DNA of 9,257 nt from JBNRMR01 sp050309705 (GCA_050309705.1 JBNRMR010000014.1:1-9257), one strand, 5' to 3'; shown: positions 1 through 7,895, numbered from the stretch's first letter. Numbers and translations: made by a program. Notes: a model not told the origin generated them from the sequence alone.

Positions 1-261
1 TTGGTGTTCATGCTCTTCCGCCTGCTGGGCATCTCCAGGACCAGCAGTGATGCTTTTGGCACAATTGTCTGCATAGTCGTGATGGCCATGTTCTTCTTTC
101 ATATATTTGAAAACATCTGCATGAACATCGGCCTGATGCCGGTAACGGGCATTCCGCTGCCGTTTTTAAGCTACGGAGGCTCTGCCATGTGGGCAAATCT
201 GATGGGAATAGGCATGTGCATTTCAGTGGCCCTCAGGAGAAAGTCTGGTTTTTTCAAATAG
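1..261 (+). CDS. rodA: RodA-type SEDS peptidoglycan glycosyltransferase, 3' end only
   Basis: This is the C-terminal 86 residues of a SEDS-family membrane protein; the 5' part lies outside the window and the first codon here is not the true start. SEDS proteins polymerise lipid II into glycan strands, and RodA does so in the cell-elongation machinery. Seen in the sequence: a hydrophobic helix (about residues 20-38), then the family signature GLMPVTGIPLPFLSYGGS (about residues 44-61), then a last hydrophobic helix and a short basic tail ending in a TAG stop. I prefer RodA to FtsW or SpoVE because the next genes are spoIVFA/B-like, and in Bacillus the spoIVFAB pair follows the mre/min cell-shape cluster. 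That choice rests on context; membership of the SEDS family is certain. Confidence 0.9.
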   Translation: MVFMLFRLLGISRTSSDAFGTIVCIVVMAMFFFHIFENICMNIGLMPVTGIPLPFLSYGGSAMWANLMGIGMCISVALRRKSGFFK

Positions 262-348
262 GGCAATTATTTAAGTAATCCAAAGGACAACTTCATAGGC
301 TCGGTTATAACGCGCTCTTTTGCGGCATAAGATATGTATCATAGCCTC

Positions 349-354
349 AAGGAG
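349..354 (+). promoter_or_regulatory. Ribosome binding site fixing the start of the M23-like gene
   Basis: AAGGAG lies 9 bases before the ATG at 364. The in-frame ATG at 334 has no purine-rich site before it, so the coding region is called from 364. The 262-363 gap holds no other clear signal. Confidence 0.75.
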
Positions 355-363
355 CGTGTTTTT

Positions 364-1233
364 ATGGACAAAATGCCAATACTGAAGTTAACGCCCATAG
401 AGCAGGGCGAAAGGAAGCTGGAGCTCAGGAATATCGATATGGGGCAGGCGGCGCCGGCCGGTGAACAGAAAAGGGAATATGAGGTGAGTGAAAGCCTTAA
501 AAAGCTGCTGAGTCAGCCTAAAAGCGGCAGGATAAAAAGCCGTATGAGAAGCTTTGCCAGCAGCAGCGCCGCCCGCTTCAGAAATGCCGCAAGAACCTCC
601 AAGAGGCGCGTATCGGTGCGCAGGCCCTCTGCGGCGCGGGGCAGAGTGAAGGGAGAAAAGCCGCCCTTCGCCACCACCATACAGGGGCAGATCGCCATCT
701 GTTCAGGAGTGATTTTGCTGGCGCTGGCGCTTAAGGTAATCGACACGCCCCAGACACAGTCGGTTTCTGCCACGGTTGAGCAGGCCATAACCACCGAGAC
801 AAACTTGGATCAGAACCTTGGCAGACTACAGTTTGTCCAGAACATGTTCTCAGAGAGCGTGGCGGTTTTCTGGCAGAAGGCGCCGGAGAAGCTGCAATCA
901 CCCTTTAACGGCAGGGTGAGCGCGAAGTACAGCCTGACCACGCCGGGAATAGAGATCACAGGCAAGGAAGGCGATGTTTACGCCTGCCATGATGGCAGGG
1001 TTAGCGAGGTAGTCCAGGACGAGGAGGGCAATGTCATCGTCACCATCGCCCACAATGGCGGCCTGAACACGGTTTATGCCAGGCTTTACGCAGCCGATGT
1101 CAAGGCCAAGGACAGGATAAAGAAGGGCGACAGAATTGGCTTTGCACAGGAAAAGGGCGAGGGCTACGCAATGTTTTTGCAGGTGCAGCTAAACGACCTG
1201 GTGGTGGATCCGCTGCCTTATTTCCAGGAATAA
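364..1233 (+). CDS. spoIVFA: SpoIVFA-like membrane-anchored protein with degenerate M23/LytM domain
   Basis: A 289-residue protein. Residues 1-100 form a soluble, presumably cytoplasmic region that becomes very basic from about 53 to 98 (runs of Arg and Lys). One transmembrane helix follows at about 108-126, then a linker, and a C-terminal LytM/M23 fold at about 178-289 ending in VDPLPYF. The catalytic signature is lost: where active enzymes have HxGxD and a final HxH (usually read as YAHL), this protein has GIEI and YARL (about 238-241), so it is probably not a hydrolase. That pattern, and the M50 protease gene 33 bases downstream, match SpoIVFA. In Bacillus, SpoIVFA anchors and restrains SpoIVFB in the outer forespore membrane and helps control pro-sigma-K processing. 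The M23 fold is seen; the SpoIVFA role is inferred from architecture and neighbours. The long basic N-terminal tract is unusual. Confidence 0.8.
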   Translation: MDKMPILKLTPIEQGERKLELRNIDMGQAAPAGEQKREYEVSESLKKLLSQPKSGRIKSRMRSFASSSAARFRNAARTSKRRVSVRRPSAARGRVKGEKPPFATTIQGQIAICSGVILLALALKVIDTPQTQSVSATVEQAITTETNLDQNLGRLQFVQNMFSESVAVFWQKAPEKLQSPFNGRVSAKYSLTTPGIEITGKEGDVYACHDGRVSEVVQDEEGNVIVTIAHNGGLNTVYARLYAADVKAKDRIKKGDRIGFAQEKGEGYAMFLQVQLNDLVVDPLPYFQE

Positions 1234-1266
1234 AAGGGTGGATGAACTGAGCATCATGAAAAACAC

Positions 1267-2145
1267 ATGAAAATAGGTACGATTCGGGGTGTGGACTTAT
1301 ATCTGCGCCCCTATATATTGCTTTTTTTTATGGCGGCCTGGTTCATGGGCAGGATTGACAGCGTCCTTTTGGCCTATGCTGCTTTGGCGGTGCATGAGGC
1401 AGGGCATGTGGTGGCGGCGCGGATGATGAACATGCGGGTGGGCAGGATAGAGCTTGCGCCGTATGGGGGAACGGCCCATATAGACGGCGCCTTTGAGCTT
1501 CTGCCGTCAAGGGAGCTTATAATTGCGGCGGCAGGTCCAGCGGTCAGCATCGCCGTTTCTCTTATCACTTTAGGTATCGCGCAGGTTTTTCCCATGGACG
1601 AGACTTTGACGAAGGCATTTGTGCAGTCGGGCTTTGCCATAGGACTTTTTAATCTGCTGCCGGGACTGCCCCTTGATGGCGGCCGGATGCTGCGGGCATT
1701 GCTGGCAAAAAGGCTGGGAATCAGGCGGGCGACTGTCATTTGCGCGTTTGCAGGGCTGGGAATCGGGGGAGCGCTTATTGCCCTGGCGCTAGTTGCGGTC
1801 GTCTTTTATGGCAGCGTTTATGGTCTGGCACTGGGCATGGCGCTGACAGGGCTTTGCATAGCGCCCTCGGCCATTATTGCTGCCAGAAACGCCAACGGGC
1901 TAATGCTTAAATCCCTCATGGAAAACGTGCATGTGGACGGCATCCCAACGCCGGTTAAGAGGATGGCGGTGAGCGCCGGCGCACCGGCATCGCAGGTGCT
2001 GTCAAGCGCCAGGGCGGGGGAGTATTATGAGTTTTTGGTGCTGGACAAGAGGGGCGCGCTGATGGGCGTTTTGAGCCAGGAGCTTCTCCGCAGTGCAATA
2101 ATTAAAGGCGCAGGCACAATGGCCGACGCCCTGGGTTGCTTTTAG
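1267..2145 (+). CDS. spoIVFB: SpoIVFB-like M50 site-2 membrane metalloprotease
   Basis: A 292-residue polytopic zinc protease. The zinc-binding and catalytic motif HEAGH is at residues 43-47 within a membrane segment, and the second metal-ligand motif LPLDGGR is at 134-140. Hydrophobic segments lie at about 14-28, 33-52, 84-108, 118-135 and 158-203. Residues from about 222 to 285 resemble a divergent CBS module, as found at the C-terminus of SpoIVFB. Known members cut pro-sigma-K inside the membrane late in sporulation. The gene follows the SpoIVFA-like partner by 33 bases and is probably co-transcribed. No good ribosome binding site stands before ATG 1267 and the frame is closed upstream (TGA at 1243-1245), so translation may be coupled to the gene before it or to two tiny ORFs in the gap. 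The M50 family is certain; the sporulation role is inferred. Confidence 0.88.
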   Translation: MKIGTIRGVDLYLRPYILLFFMAAWFMGRIDSVLLAYAALAVHEAGHVVAARMMNMRVGRIELAPYGGTAHIDGAFELLPSRELIIAAAGPAVSIAVSLITLGIAQVFPMDETLTKAFVQSGFAIGLFNLLPGLPLDGGRMLRALLAKRLGIRRATVICAFAGLGIGGALIALALVAVVFYGSVYGLALGMALTGLCIAPSAIIAARNANGLMLKSLMENVHVDGIPTPVKRMAVSAGAPASQVLSSARAGEYYEFLVLDKRGALMGVLSQELLRSAIIKGAGTMADALGCF

Positions 2146-2149
2146 TGTG

Positions 2150-2184
2150 AAATCGCCATGGGCTTACGCTCCGCGATTTTTCTT
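2150..2184 (+). terminator. Intrinsic terminator of the spoIVF-like unit
   Basis: AAATCGC (2150-2156) pairs with GCGATTT (2173-2179). Inside, GGGC (2159-2162) can pair with GCTC (2167-2170). On the + strand the stem runs into TTTTTCTT, so it suits the rightward genes. It starts 5 bases after the M50 stop and overlaps the last codons of the convergent regulator. Confidence 0.6.
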
Positions 2185-4361
2185 GTAAACTGTTGGGGAG
2201 CAGCCAATCTCCCTGACGAAGACTTTGTAAAAGGTGTTGTATGAGTTAAACCCCACGGCGGAGGAGATCACCGCCGTGGATTTGTTTGTGCTTTCAAGCA
2301 TTGAAATCGCCGCGCCAAGGCGCAGGCGAATAATATATTCGTTCAGCGTCTGGCCTGTGGCATCCTTCACCAGCTTAAATATGTATTTTTCTGACAGGCC
2401 GAAATGGTCTGCGATGCTGCTGGCACAGAGATTCGCATCCGTATACTGGTCGCTTATATGGGCGATGATCTCGTTGTTCAAATCGGTGACTCTCTTTGCG
2501 GAGGCCTCCTTCACGAGGTCGCAGACATCGCTGTTGATGTCATATAGCGCTCTTATTACGGAGGGAATGCTGTATTCGTTCAGCTCAGCGGGAAGGGTGT
2601 AGCAAAAGTCACTTTGGGCAAGGGCCAGCCTGCTGAGCACATTTGAATACACGCCCCTTATGCTGAAGAAGACCTGCTGTAGATCGGTGGTGCTGGGGTT
2701 GGAGTTTTCTATCTGCTCAAATATGTCCTCCAAAATGAGGCTGACTTCCTCCGCCTTGGCCAGAGTCACCATGTTCTCCAGCTTATCCAAAAGCTTTGTG
2801 TTGATCAATATTCTGCTTTCGCTCAGGCCGCTGGTGAAAATGAACTGGTCCCTATTGTGATAGCCTACGGTAAGAACGCTTTTTGCCACCGCTGATGACT
2901 TGGCTATGTTCTCGATGCTCGAGCCCGGTGCGCTGACGCCAACCTTTATTATGAAGGGGTGATCGCCGGAGAAGTTGCCGAGCATTCTCTTAAGCCTGGC
3001 ATCGATGTCCGGGAAGACGGGAAGCAGCGCATAGACGCTGTTGCCAACATCCGGGTAATGGAGGGTATCGGCAGAAAACTCATCCGAGATAAGCTGCCAC
3101 ATGATCAGCTTGCCGTCATTGCGCTCCTGGGCCGAAAAGTCCGAATATTCATGGTTTTTGTCATACATGGATATTAATATCACCGTATATTCGCCGGGAA
3201 TGTTTGGGAAGTATTGGTTGCAAAGGTTTATGTTGGCTGCGGAATAAACGCCGTATATGAACAGCTTTTCAAGCAGATTGATCTTCACTATCGAGTCCAG
3301 CTCGTTTCGCTTTTCAGATATGTTGATTATGGCTGTCTCAATTGTTTTAAGCTCACTTTGTTTGGGAGTTTCGATATTCATGCTCTTGATGACTTCCAGA
3401 GTATTTCCTATGGGAAGGGATTGTCTTCTGGCCAAAAACACCGATATGATGCTTCCAATGACAAAGGCAATCGCGATGTATCTGGAGATAAGAGTCCTGG
3501 TTTCCAGGTACACGCTGGAGAAGTATTTGGTGTTTATCCCCGTGACCAGCTTCATGCCGCTAAAGCCGTCAAAGGAGGACAGAAGATATTTTTCGCCGTT
3601 AAGATGGACAGACTCAGCGCCGGGGGCAATTTCCAGGGGCGAGGCGTTGTCGTAGTTATGAGCGCCGATTATCACATTATCGCGGCTTAATATATATGCA
3701 AAGTAGTAGTCCCTTGCGCCATCCTCAAGCATGCCGGCCATTACCTTGTCGTGGTTAAATGATATGATCATGTTCATGTTTGTGCTGTTGTTTGGGAAAA
3801 AAAGATGGGAGTTTTTGAAATTGATAGTACGCGCGGAGTCATCCGCGGCGGTGCTGTCCATGAAGATGCCGCTCTCGCCGGATTCGTAGAAGCGAAATTC
3901 AGCGGAGCTATCGCTTATATTATAGTGATCGTAGTAATCTTGAACATTAAAGAAAATGTTGCTGGAGGTAATGACAAGACCCTTCTTTGGAAAAATACGG
4001 CAGCGTTATCGATTATATCGTTGTAAAAGAAGTAGGATTGTATCTTTCTTTGGGCTTTATAGGCCACATAAAAATTCTCCCGCGGGCCTATGTCTGTGTA
4101 GCTCAGCTGAATGATATCCGGGTCTTCACTGAGGCTCATTATGGACAACAAAAGGTTTTCCGTGTAATCGGAAAAGGCGCTGAACTGCCTTTCGGTGAAA
4201 GCGGACGCGTTTTGTATGTGGCTATTCATAACTGAATTGTACAGCGAAACATAAATGGGCAATAGGGAAACAAGAATGATGACTATTATTAAAATAAATG
4301 TTATTGCAAACTTCGATAAAATTTTAATATCGGATAATGAAATAAACAATATAAACAACAC
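2164..4361 (-). pseudogene. Membrane-bound AraC-family regulator, broken by a frameshift
   Basis: Two frames together make one protein. Codons from GTG 4361 give a first transmembrane helix (about 17-40) and the start of an outer sensor domain, reading well as far as DNAAVFF (residues 118-124). The other frame takes over with PKKGLVITSS and runs to the stop at 2164. Adding one base in the T5 run (A5 on the + strand, 3991-3995) restores 732 residues: sensor domain (dCache-like by layout), second helix at about 293-311, a cytoplasmic linker, a divergent GGDEF-like middle region (about 390-505), and a C-terminal AraC domain with two helix-turn-helix units (about 630-728, including GLSEKYIFKLVKD). 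Such one-component regulators usually sit beside sugar ABC genes, as here. The downstream piece has no ribosome binding site at its first ATG (3861). Only the frameshift argues against a working gene, and it could be a sequencing error. The start is uncertain: GTG 4361, or TTG near 4349. Confidence 0.85.
3988..3996 (-). other. Frameshift site in the regulator gene
   Basis: On the - strand the codons read GTA TTT TTC CAA (V F F Q) in the upstream frame. One more T in the run gives GTA TTT TTT CCA AAG (V F F P K) and joins the downstream frame, which is open up to a TAA at 4006-4008. Homopolymer runs are common sites of slippage and of sequencing error. Confidence 0.8.
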
Positions 4362-4385
4362 CTTTTCTCGCGCTACACTAAACTT

Positions 4386-4414
4386 ACTATAATTTTTAGC
4401 TTAAGTCAATTGAA
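4386..4414 (-). promoter_or_regulatory. Likely promoter of the AraC-type regulator
   Basis: Reading the - strand, TTCAAT (4409-4414) and TATAGT (4386-4391) are 17 bases apart. An overlapping alternative is TTGACT (4404-4409) with TAAGTT (4381-4386), also 17 apart. Either would start RNA about 15-20 bases before GTG 4361, so the regulator is probably transcribed separately from the ABC genes. Confidence 0.5.
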
Positions 4415-4468
4415 TTATTCGTTTAGAGCAAGCTCTGAGCAGCCCGCCGCACAAACGCCAAATGAGGC

Positions 4469-4597
4469 TTAATATAAAAAAGCCCGCATTAGAACAGGCC
4501 CTAAAACCTCGGCGGCTTGCCATGGGCCTATACTTGGGTGAGGAGTTGTGACATGGAAGGTGTGGTGGCTACAGTGAGAAGAACGCTTTGCGGCCAT
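4469..4597 (-). other. Possible 42-codon small ORF in the intergenic gap
   Basis: ATG at 4597 follows AAAAAGG by 6 bases and opens a 42-residue frame rich in His and Ser (HCSHHTFH near the start) that ends in TAA. It resembles no family I know. It lies between the strong terminator at 4616-4666 and the weaker hairpin at 4476-4499, which overlaps its end. The 4362-4688 gap holds nothing else I can assign apart from the regulator promoter. It may be a chance frame. Confidence 0.15.
4476..4499 (-). terminator. Weak intrinsic terminator-like hairpin
   Basis: On the - strand GCCTG (4495-4499) pairs with CGGGC (4482-4486), with one G-U pair and an 8-base loop, and is followed by six T (4476-4481). 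It lies downstream of the main ABC-operon terminator, so it could be a back-up or could end a short separate RNA. Confidence 0.4.
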
Positions 4598-4615
4598 TTA
4601 GTGCCTTTTTGACAG

Positions 4616-4666
4616 ATGAAAAGCAAACAGCCCCGATTCCATAAAAGCGGAAACGGGGCTGTTTTT
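4616..4666 (-). terminator. Strong intrinsic terminator after the ABC operon
   Basis: AAACAGCCCCG (4625-4635) pairs perfectly with CGGGGCTGTTT (4654-4664), and the pairing extends further inward with one mismatch. On the - strand the stem runs into TTTGCTTTT; on the + strand it runs into TTTTTG, so it can act both ways. It begins 22 bases after the binding-protein stop codon, ending the permease-permease-binding protein transcript and separating it from the regulator. Confidence 0.85.
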
Positions 4667-4688
4667 GATTATTGGAAAGAAAGATCGT

Positions 4689-6038
4689 TTACTTTTTTGC
4701 CTCAGCAATTATCTTCTGGCCTTTTTCTTCAATGTTCGCCATCATTTCGTCCAGAGACTGGGCGCCCAGCAGATACATATCCGTTTCTTCGAGGATCATT
4801 GTGTCTATCTGCGCGTAGTACTCGGGGATGACGTCATCCACATTATCCTGCCAGTTGGGATTGTTCATGACCCTTTCAAGTGCTTCAATGTCCACCAAAT
4901 GCTCGGCGCCCTTCAGCATCCTGTCGATGGACTCCTTTTTGTCCGCGCCCCGCTCAGGCGAGAAGCCGATGCCAAGCATGTTGACACCCTCCGTTGTCAT
5001 ATACCGGAGGAAGTCATAGGCTTCCTGGGGGTGCTTGGAATTCTTCGTGATGGAGTAGGCGTTGGCGGGGGTGAATGTCATTCCCTTAGTTCCGCCCTCG
5101 GCCACCGGAAGGGGAGCAAAGGTGGTGATGAAGTCATGGGGGTAAAGGTCACTGCCGATTTCGGGAAGCATGAAGCTGCCCATGGGGAGCATGGCGACTT
5201 TTTCGCCGAAGAACTGGTCGCGATAGGCCAGGTTAAGTGATTTTATGTCTGCAAGAGGCAGAGATGTTTTTTCAACGTTCTCAAGATCATATCTGTATTG
5301 CATCCATGTCTTGAACATGGGGTGCAAAAAGAGCTGGCCATCCTCGTCGAACCACTGGGAACCTTGCTTCACTGTGTGCAGCGCAAACTGATTCGATGTG
5401 GACCAGGAATGGAAGTAGGAGCCATAGACCTTATCGGCGCCCTCGCCCTTAGTCAGCTTTTGGGCATATTCGCGGTAGTCGTCCCAGGTCCAGTCCAAAG
5501 AGGGCACGCTCAGACCGGCCGCGTCCAGCATATCCTTGTTTATAAGGACGATTCTGGGCTTTGTGTCGGTGAATATTGCGTATGTCTTGCCGTCCACGCG
5601 GGTCTGGGCGGTGTAGATATCCTCAGCCTCCACTCCTTCGGCGGCAAAGAAATCATCCAAGGCCAGGTATTGGTCCGAAAGAGCTCTGGGCGCATGGCTG
5701 GTGGCAGCGCTGGCGCCGACGATATCCACGTCCTCGCCGCCAAGAAGCATCAGGTCCACTTTCTTAAGGTATTCCGTTGAGTTCATGTCACCCACATATT
5801 CCATAACAACGGTGACATTGGGGTTCAGCTTGTTGTACTCCTGTGCCAGCAGCTCATATTCCTCGCTGAAGTTGGACTGCCAGTTGACAAAGCGCAGAGT
5901 GACAGCCTCTTGAGAGCCGCCGGTGGTCGCTCCCTGGGTTCCCTCGGGGCTGCTTCCGCCATTTGTGCAGCCAGCCAACGATAGGGCAATTAAAAACGAT
6001 GCCAGGATAATTGATAGCACTTTTACTGAGTTTTTCAT
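4689..6038 (-). CDS. Sugar ABC transporter substrate-binding lipoprotein (family 1)
   Basis: A 449-residue extracellular solute-binding protein of family 1. Residues 1-23 are a lipoprotein signal: a short basic start, a hydrophobic stretch, and the lipobox LAGC with Cys24 as the lipidated residue. A Gly/Ser/Thr-rich spacer follows, then the mature domain opens with VTLRFVNWQSN. The two-lobe periplasmic-binding fold is recognisable from typical motifs: LAQEYNKLNPNV, VDGKTYAIFTDT followed by the LINKDMLDAAG region (about 160-185), and TPANAYSITKNSKHPQEAYDFLRYMT near residue 350. It would catch a sugar or oligosaccharide at the cell surface and pass it to the two permeases encoded just upstream. 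The ATG at 6038 is preceded by an excellent AAGGAGGAG site. It is the last gene of its operon and appears intact. The ligand cannot be told from sequence. Confidence 0.93.
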   Translation of the reverse strand: MKNSVKVLSIILASFLIALSLAGCTNGGSSPEGTQGATTGGSQEAVTLRFVNWQSNFSEEYELLAQEYNKLNPNVTVVMEYVGDMNSTEYLKKVDLMLLGGEDVDIVGASAATSHAPRALSDQYLALDDFFAAEGVEAEDIYTAQTRVDGKTYAIFTDTKPRIVLINKDMLDAAGLSVPSLDWTWDDYREYAQKLTKGEGADKVYGSYFHSWSTSNQFALHTVKQGSQWFDEDGQLFLHPMFKTWMQYRYDLENVEKTSLPLADIKSLNLAYRDQFFGEKVAMLPMGSFMLPEIGSDLYPHDFITTFAPLPVAEGGTKGMTFTPANAYSITKNSKHPQEAYDFLRYMTTEGVNMLGIGFSPERGADKKESIDRMLKGAEHLVDIEALERVMNNPNWQDNVDDVIPEYYAQIDTMILEETDMYLLGAQSLDEMMANIEEKGQKIIAEAKK

Positions 6039-6095
6039 TAATTTCTCCTCCTTAGATGATTATGTAATGTTCATTGCAGACAGTTTTATTGCAGT

Positions 6096-6935
6096 TTAAC
6101 CTTTTACTGCGCCAGTGGCGATTCCCTCCACCACTTGCTTTTGGAAAATGAGAAACACGATAATCAGCGGGATAATCGCCGAAACCGCCGCAGCCATTAT
6201 CAGCGAATAATAGTTTCCGGCTTCCGAGGCGAACATTTTCATGCCGAGCTGAATGCTAAAAAGGTTCCGCGAGTTTAAGAGCACCAATGGCGATTGGTAG
6301 TCGTTCCATGTCATCGTGAACTTTAAGATGGCAAGAGTTGCCAGGGCTGGCTTTGACATGGGCATCATTATCTGCAGAAAGACTCTTGCGTGGCCCGCGC
6401 CGTCAATCTTTGCGGACTCGCATATTGAGTCCGGCACGGACATCATGCTCTGCTTCAGCAGGAAAACGCCGTACACGCTGAACACCAGCGTCAAAATTAG
6501 CCCCAGGTGGGTGTTGTAAAGACCCATCTCTTTAAGGATGATGAAACGTGAAATAATCGTAATCTGGTTTGGTATCATCAAACAGGCGATGTAGAGCAGA
6601 AAAAGCTTATCCCGCCCAGGCCAATGGATTTTCGAGAACCCGTATGCGCCCATGGCCGACACAAAGACCTGGAAAACCGTTGCGTATATGGCCACTTTAA
6701 TAGAGTTAACATAGAACAGTCAAAATTGATAGTCCGGCCCCCACACGGTTTTATAGTTTGAAAGGGCGTTAAAGCGCTCGGGTATCCATTGTATCGGGAA
6801 CTTGAACACGTCAACCTCAAACTTAAGCGAGGTGCTTATCATCCACAAGAGGGGAACGAGCATCGTGAACCCGATTATCAGAAATATTGTTGTGAGTATC
6901 ACTTTGAAAATCTTTTCTTTTTTGCTGATGACCAT
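6096..6935 (-). pseudogene. MalG-like sugar ABC permease with an in-frame TGA stop
   Basis: A 279-codon inner-membrane permease of the CUT1 (MalG) type, complete apart from a TGA at codon 72 (6720-6722). Codons 1-71 hold the first helix and the usual LVPLLWMISTSLK motif. After the stop the same frame continues with LFYVNSIKVAIYATVFQV, exactly what this family has there, and runs through the EAA loop ESAKIDGAGHARVFLQIMMP, which contacts the ATPase, to the C-terminus ending in ATGAVKG. ATG 6935 is chosen because AAGGAGG lies 7 bases before it; TTG 6938 is too close. The ribosome binding site overlaps the stop codon of the preceding permease (TAAGGAGG), so the two are translationally linked. A restart at GTG 6695 has no binding site. 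Either the gene is dead, or TGA is a sequencing error or is read through. Confidence 0.87.
6720..6722 (-). other. Premature in-frame TGA in the MalG-like permease
   Basis: The + strand reads TCA, so the gene reads TGA, between ...GPDYQF and LFYVNSIK. No frame change is needed on either side. A single base change would turn it into a sense codon such as TGG (Trp) or GGA (Gly). Confidence 0.9.
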
Positions 6936-6947
6936 CAATTTCCCTCC

Positions 6948-7895
6948 TTACTCAGCCGTGAAGTTGGTTTGCCCGCGCATCTGGAGCAAAGTGATTATGA
7001 ATATCGCTATAAACAGCACCCAGGCAAGGGCGTTGGCATAGCCCATCTGGAAGTTTTCAAAGGCCGTTCGGTAGATATAAAAGGCCATTACGGAGCTGGA
7101 ATTGCCAGGGCCGCCGTTTGTTAAAACGCTTATATGGTCGAAGACCTTAAAGGAGCTGATGATTCCCATGGTGGTGAGAAAGAATGTTGTGGGGGAGACC
7201 ATCGGAACGGTGATGGAGAAAAACTGCCTCACCGACGAGGCGCCGTCTATCTGCGCCGATTCGTAAAGCTCTGCGGGTATGCTCTTTAGCCCTGCAATAT
7301 AAACGATGATGTAATAACCCAATTGCTGCCATATATAGATGAAGGTTATCGTATACAGTGACCATTTGGGTGAAGTGAGCCACCCCGGAGGATTTTCAAC
7401 GCCGATCATTCTGAGGAATTCGTTCACGGGCCCATAGTTTGGCTGGAACATCACCATCCACACGATGCAAACGGCCACAACGCTGGCTATATATGGTATG
7501 AACATCATGGATCTGACGGCGTCGCCGAAATATATCAGCTTATTGATTATGTAGGCGAAAACCAGGCCGACCACTATCAGCGCGGGGACGGATATCAATG
7601 TAAACTTCAGATTGTTGATCATTGAAACCTTAAACCAATCGTCCGTCAGCATCCGCTTAAAGTTGTCCACACCAACGAACTTAATGGCATCCCATCCGCG
7701 CAGAAAGTTCCATTCAGCGAAACTCAGGCCCAGGGACAGCACCACAGGAATAAGGTAAAACAGAAAGAAACCGATAAAGCCCGGCAATATGAATGCTATG
7801 CCCGCCAGTAGTTCGCTCCTCAAAAACCTTGATTTTTTTATGCGAAAAGCTCTTTTTGGTGTTGTGTTGGGCGTTTTTGTTGATAATCTTTGCAT
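6948..7895 (-). CDS. MalF-like sugar ABC transporter permease
   Basis: A 315-residue inner-membrane permease of the CUT1 (MalF/UgpA-like) type, the first gene of the importer operon. A basic N-terminal tail (1-28) precedes the first helix (about 30-50). Further helices lie at about 96-118, 128-150, 180-202, 236-256 and 288-305. The EAA loop reads YESAQIDGASSVRQFFSITV followed by PMVSP (211-235), the contact site for the ATPase subunit. VLTNGGPGNSSSVMAFYIY (about 257-275) is another typical stretch. Start ATG 7895 follows an AAGGAAGGAG site. Its TAA stop is embedded in the ribosome binding site of the next permease. No ATPase gene is nearby; CUT1 systems in Firmicutes often share one ATPase (MsmX/MsmK type) encoded elsewhere. 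It appears intact, though its heterodimer partner is interrupted. Confidence 0.93.
   Translation of the reverse strand: MQRLSTKTPNTTPKRAFRIKKSRFLRSELLAGIAFILPGFIGFFLFYLIPVVLSLGLSFAEWNFLRGWDAIKFVGVDNFKRMLTDDWFKVSMINNLKFTLISVPALIVVGLVFAYIINKLIYFGDAVRSMMFIPYIASVVAVCIVWMVMFQPNYGPVNEFLRMIGVENPPGWLTSPKWSLYTITFIYIWQQLGYYIIVYIAGLKSIPAELYESAQIDGASSVRQFFSITVPMVSPTTFFLTTMGIISSFKVFDHISVLTNGGPGNSSSVMAFYIYRTAFENFQMGYANALAWVLFIAIFIITLLQMRGQTNFTAE

Noticed and set aside
304..333. A sigma-E-like promoter before the SpoIVFA-like gene (TTATAAC and CATAAGAT, 14 bases apart)
   Set aside because: Sigma-E control would fit the biology, but the -35 match is poor and I could not separate it from chance.
3214..3690. 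A 158-codon + strand frame inside the regulator gene
   Set aside because: It is antisense to the transmembrane and sensor part of the regulator and has no family-like sequence.
4425..4436. Short palindrome AGAGC-AA-GCTCT upstream of the regulator promoter
   Set aside because: Two-base loop and no T-run; too short to call an operator or terminator.
4491..4530. Inverted AGGCCC/GGGCCT pair in the intergenic gap
   Set aside because: A six-base stem over a 22-base loop with no T-run; likely chance.
5298..5780. A 160-codon + strand frame inside the binding-protein gene
   Set aside because: It is antisense to a clearly conserved protein, has no ribosome binding site and shows no recognisable domain; an antisense shadow.
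6693..6722. Selenocysteine at the permease TGA
   Set aside because: I see no convincing stem-loop just after it, and selenoproteins are not known in this permease family.
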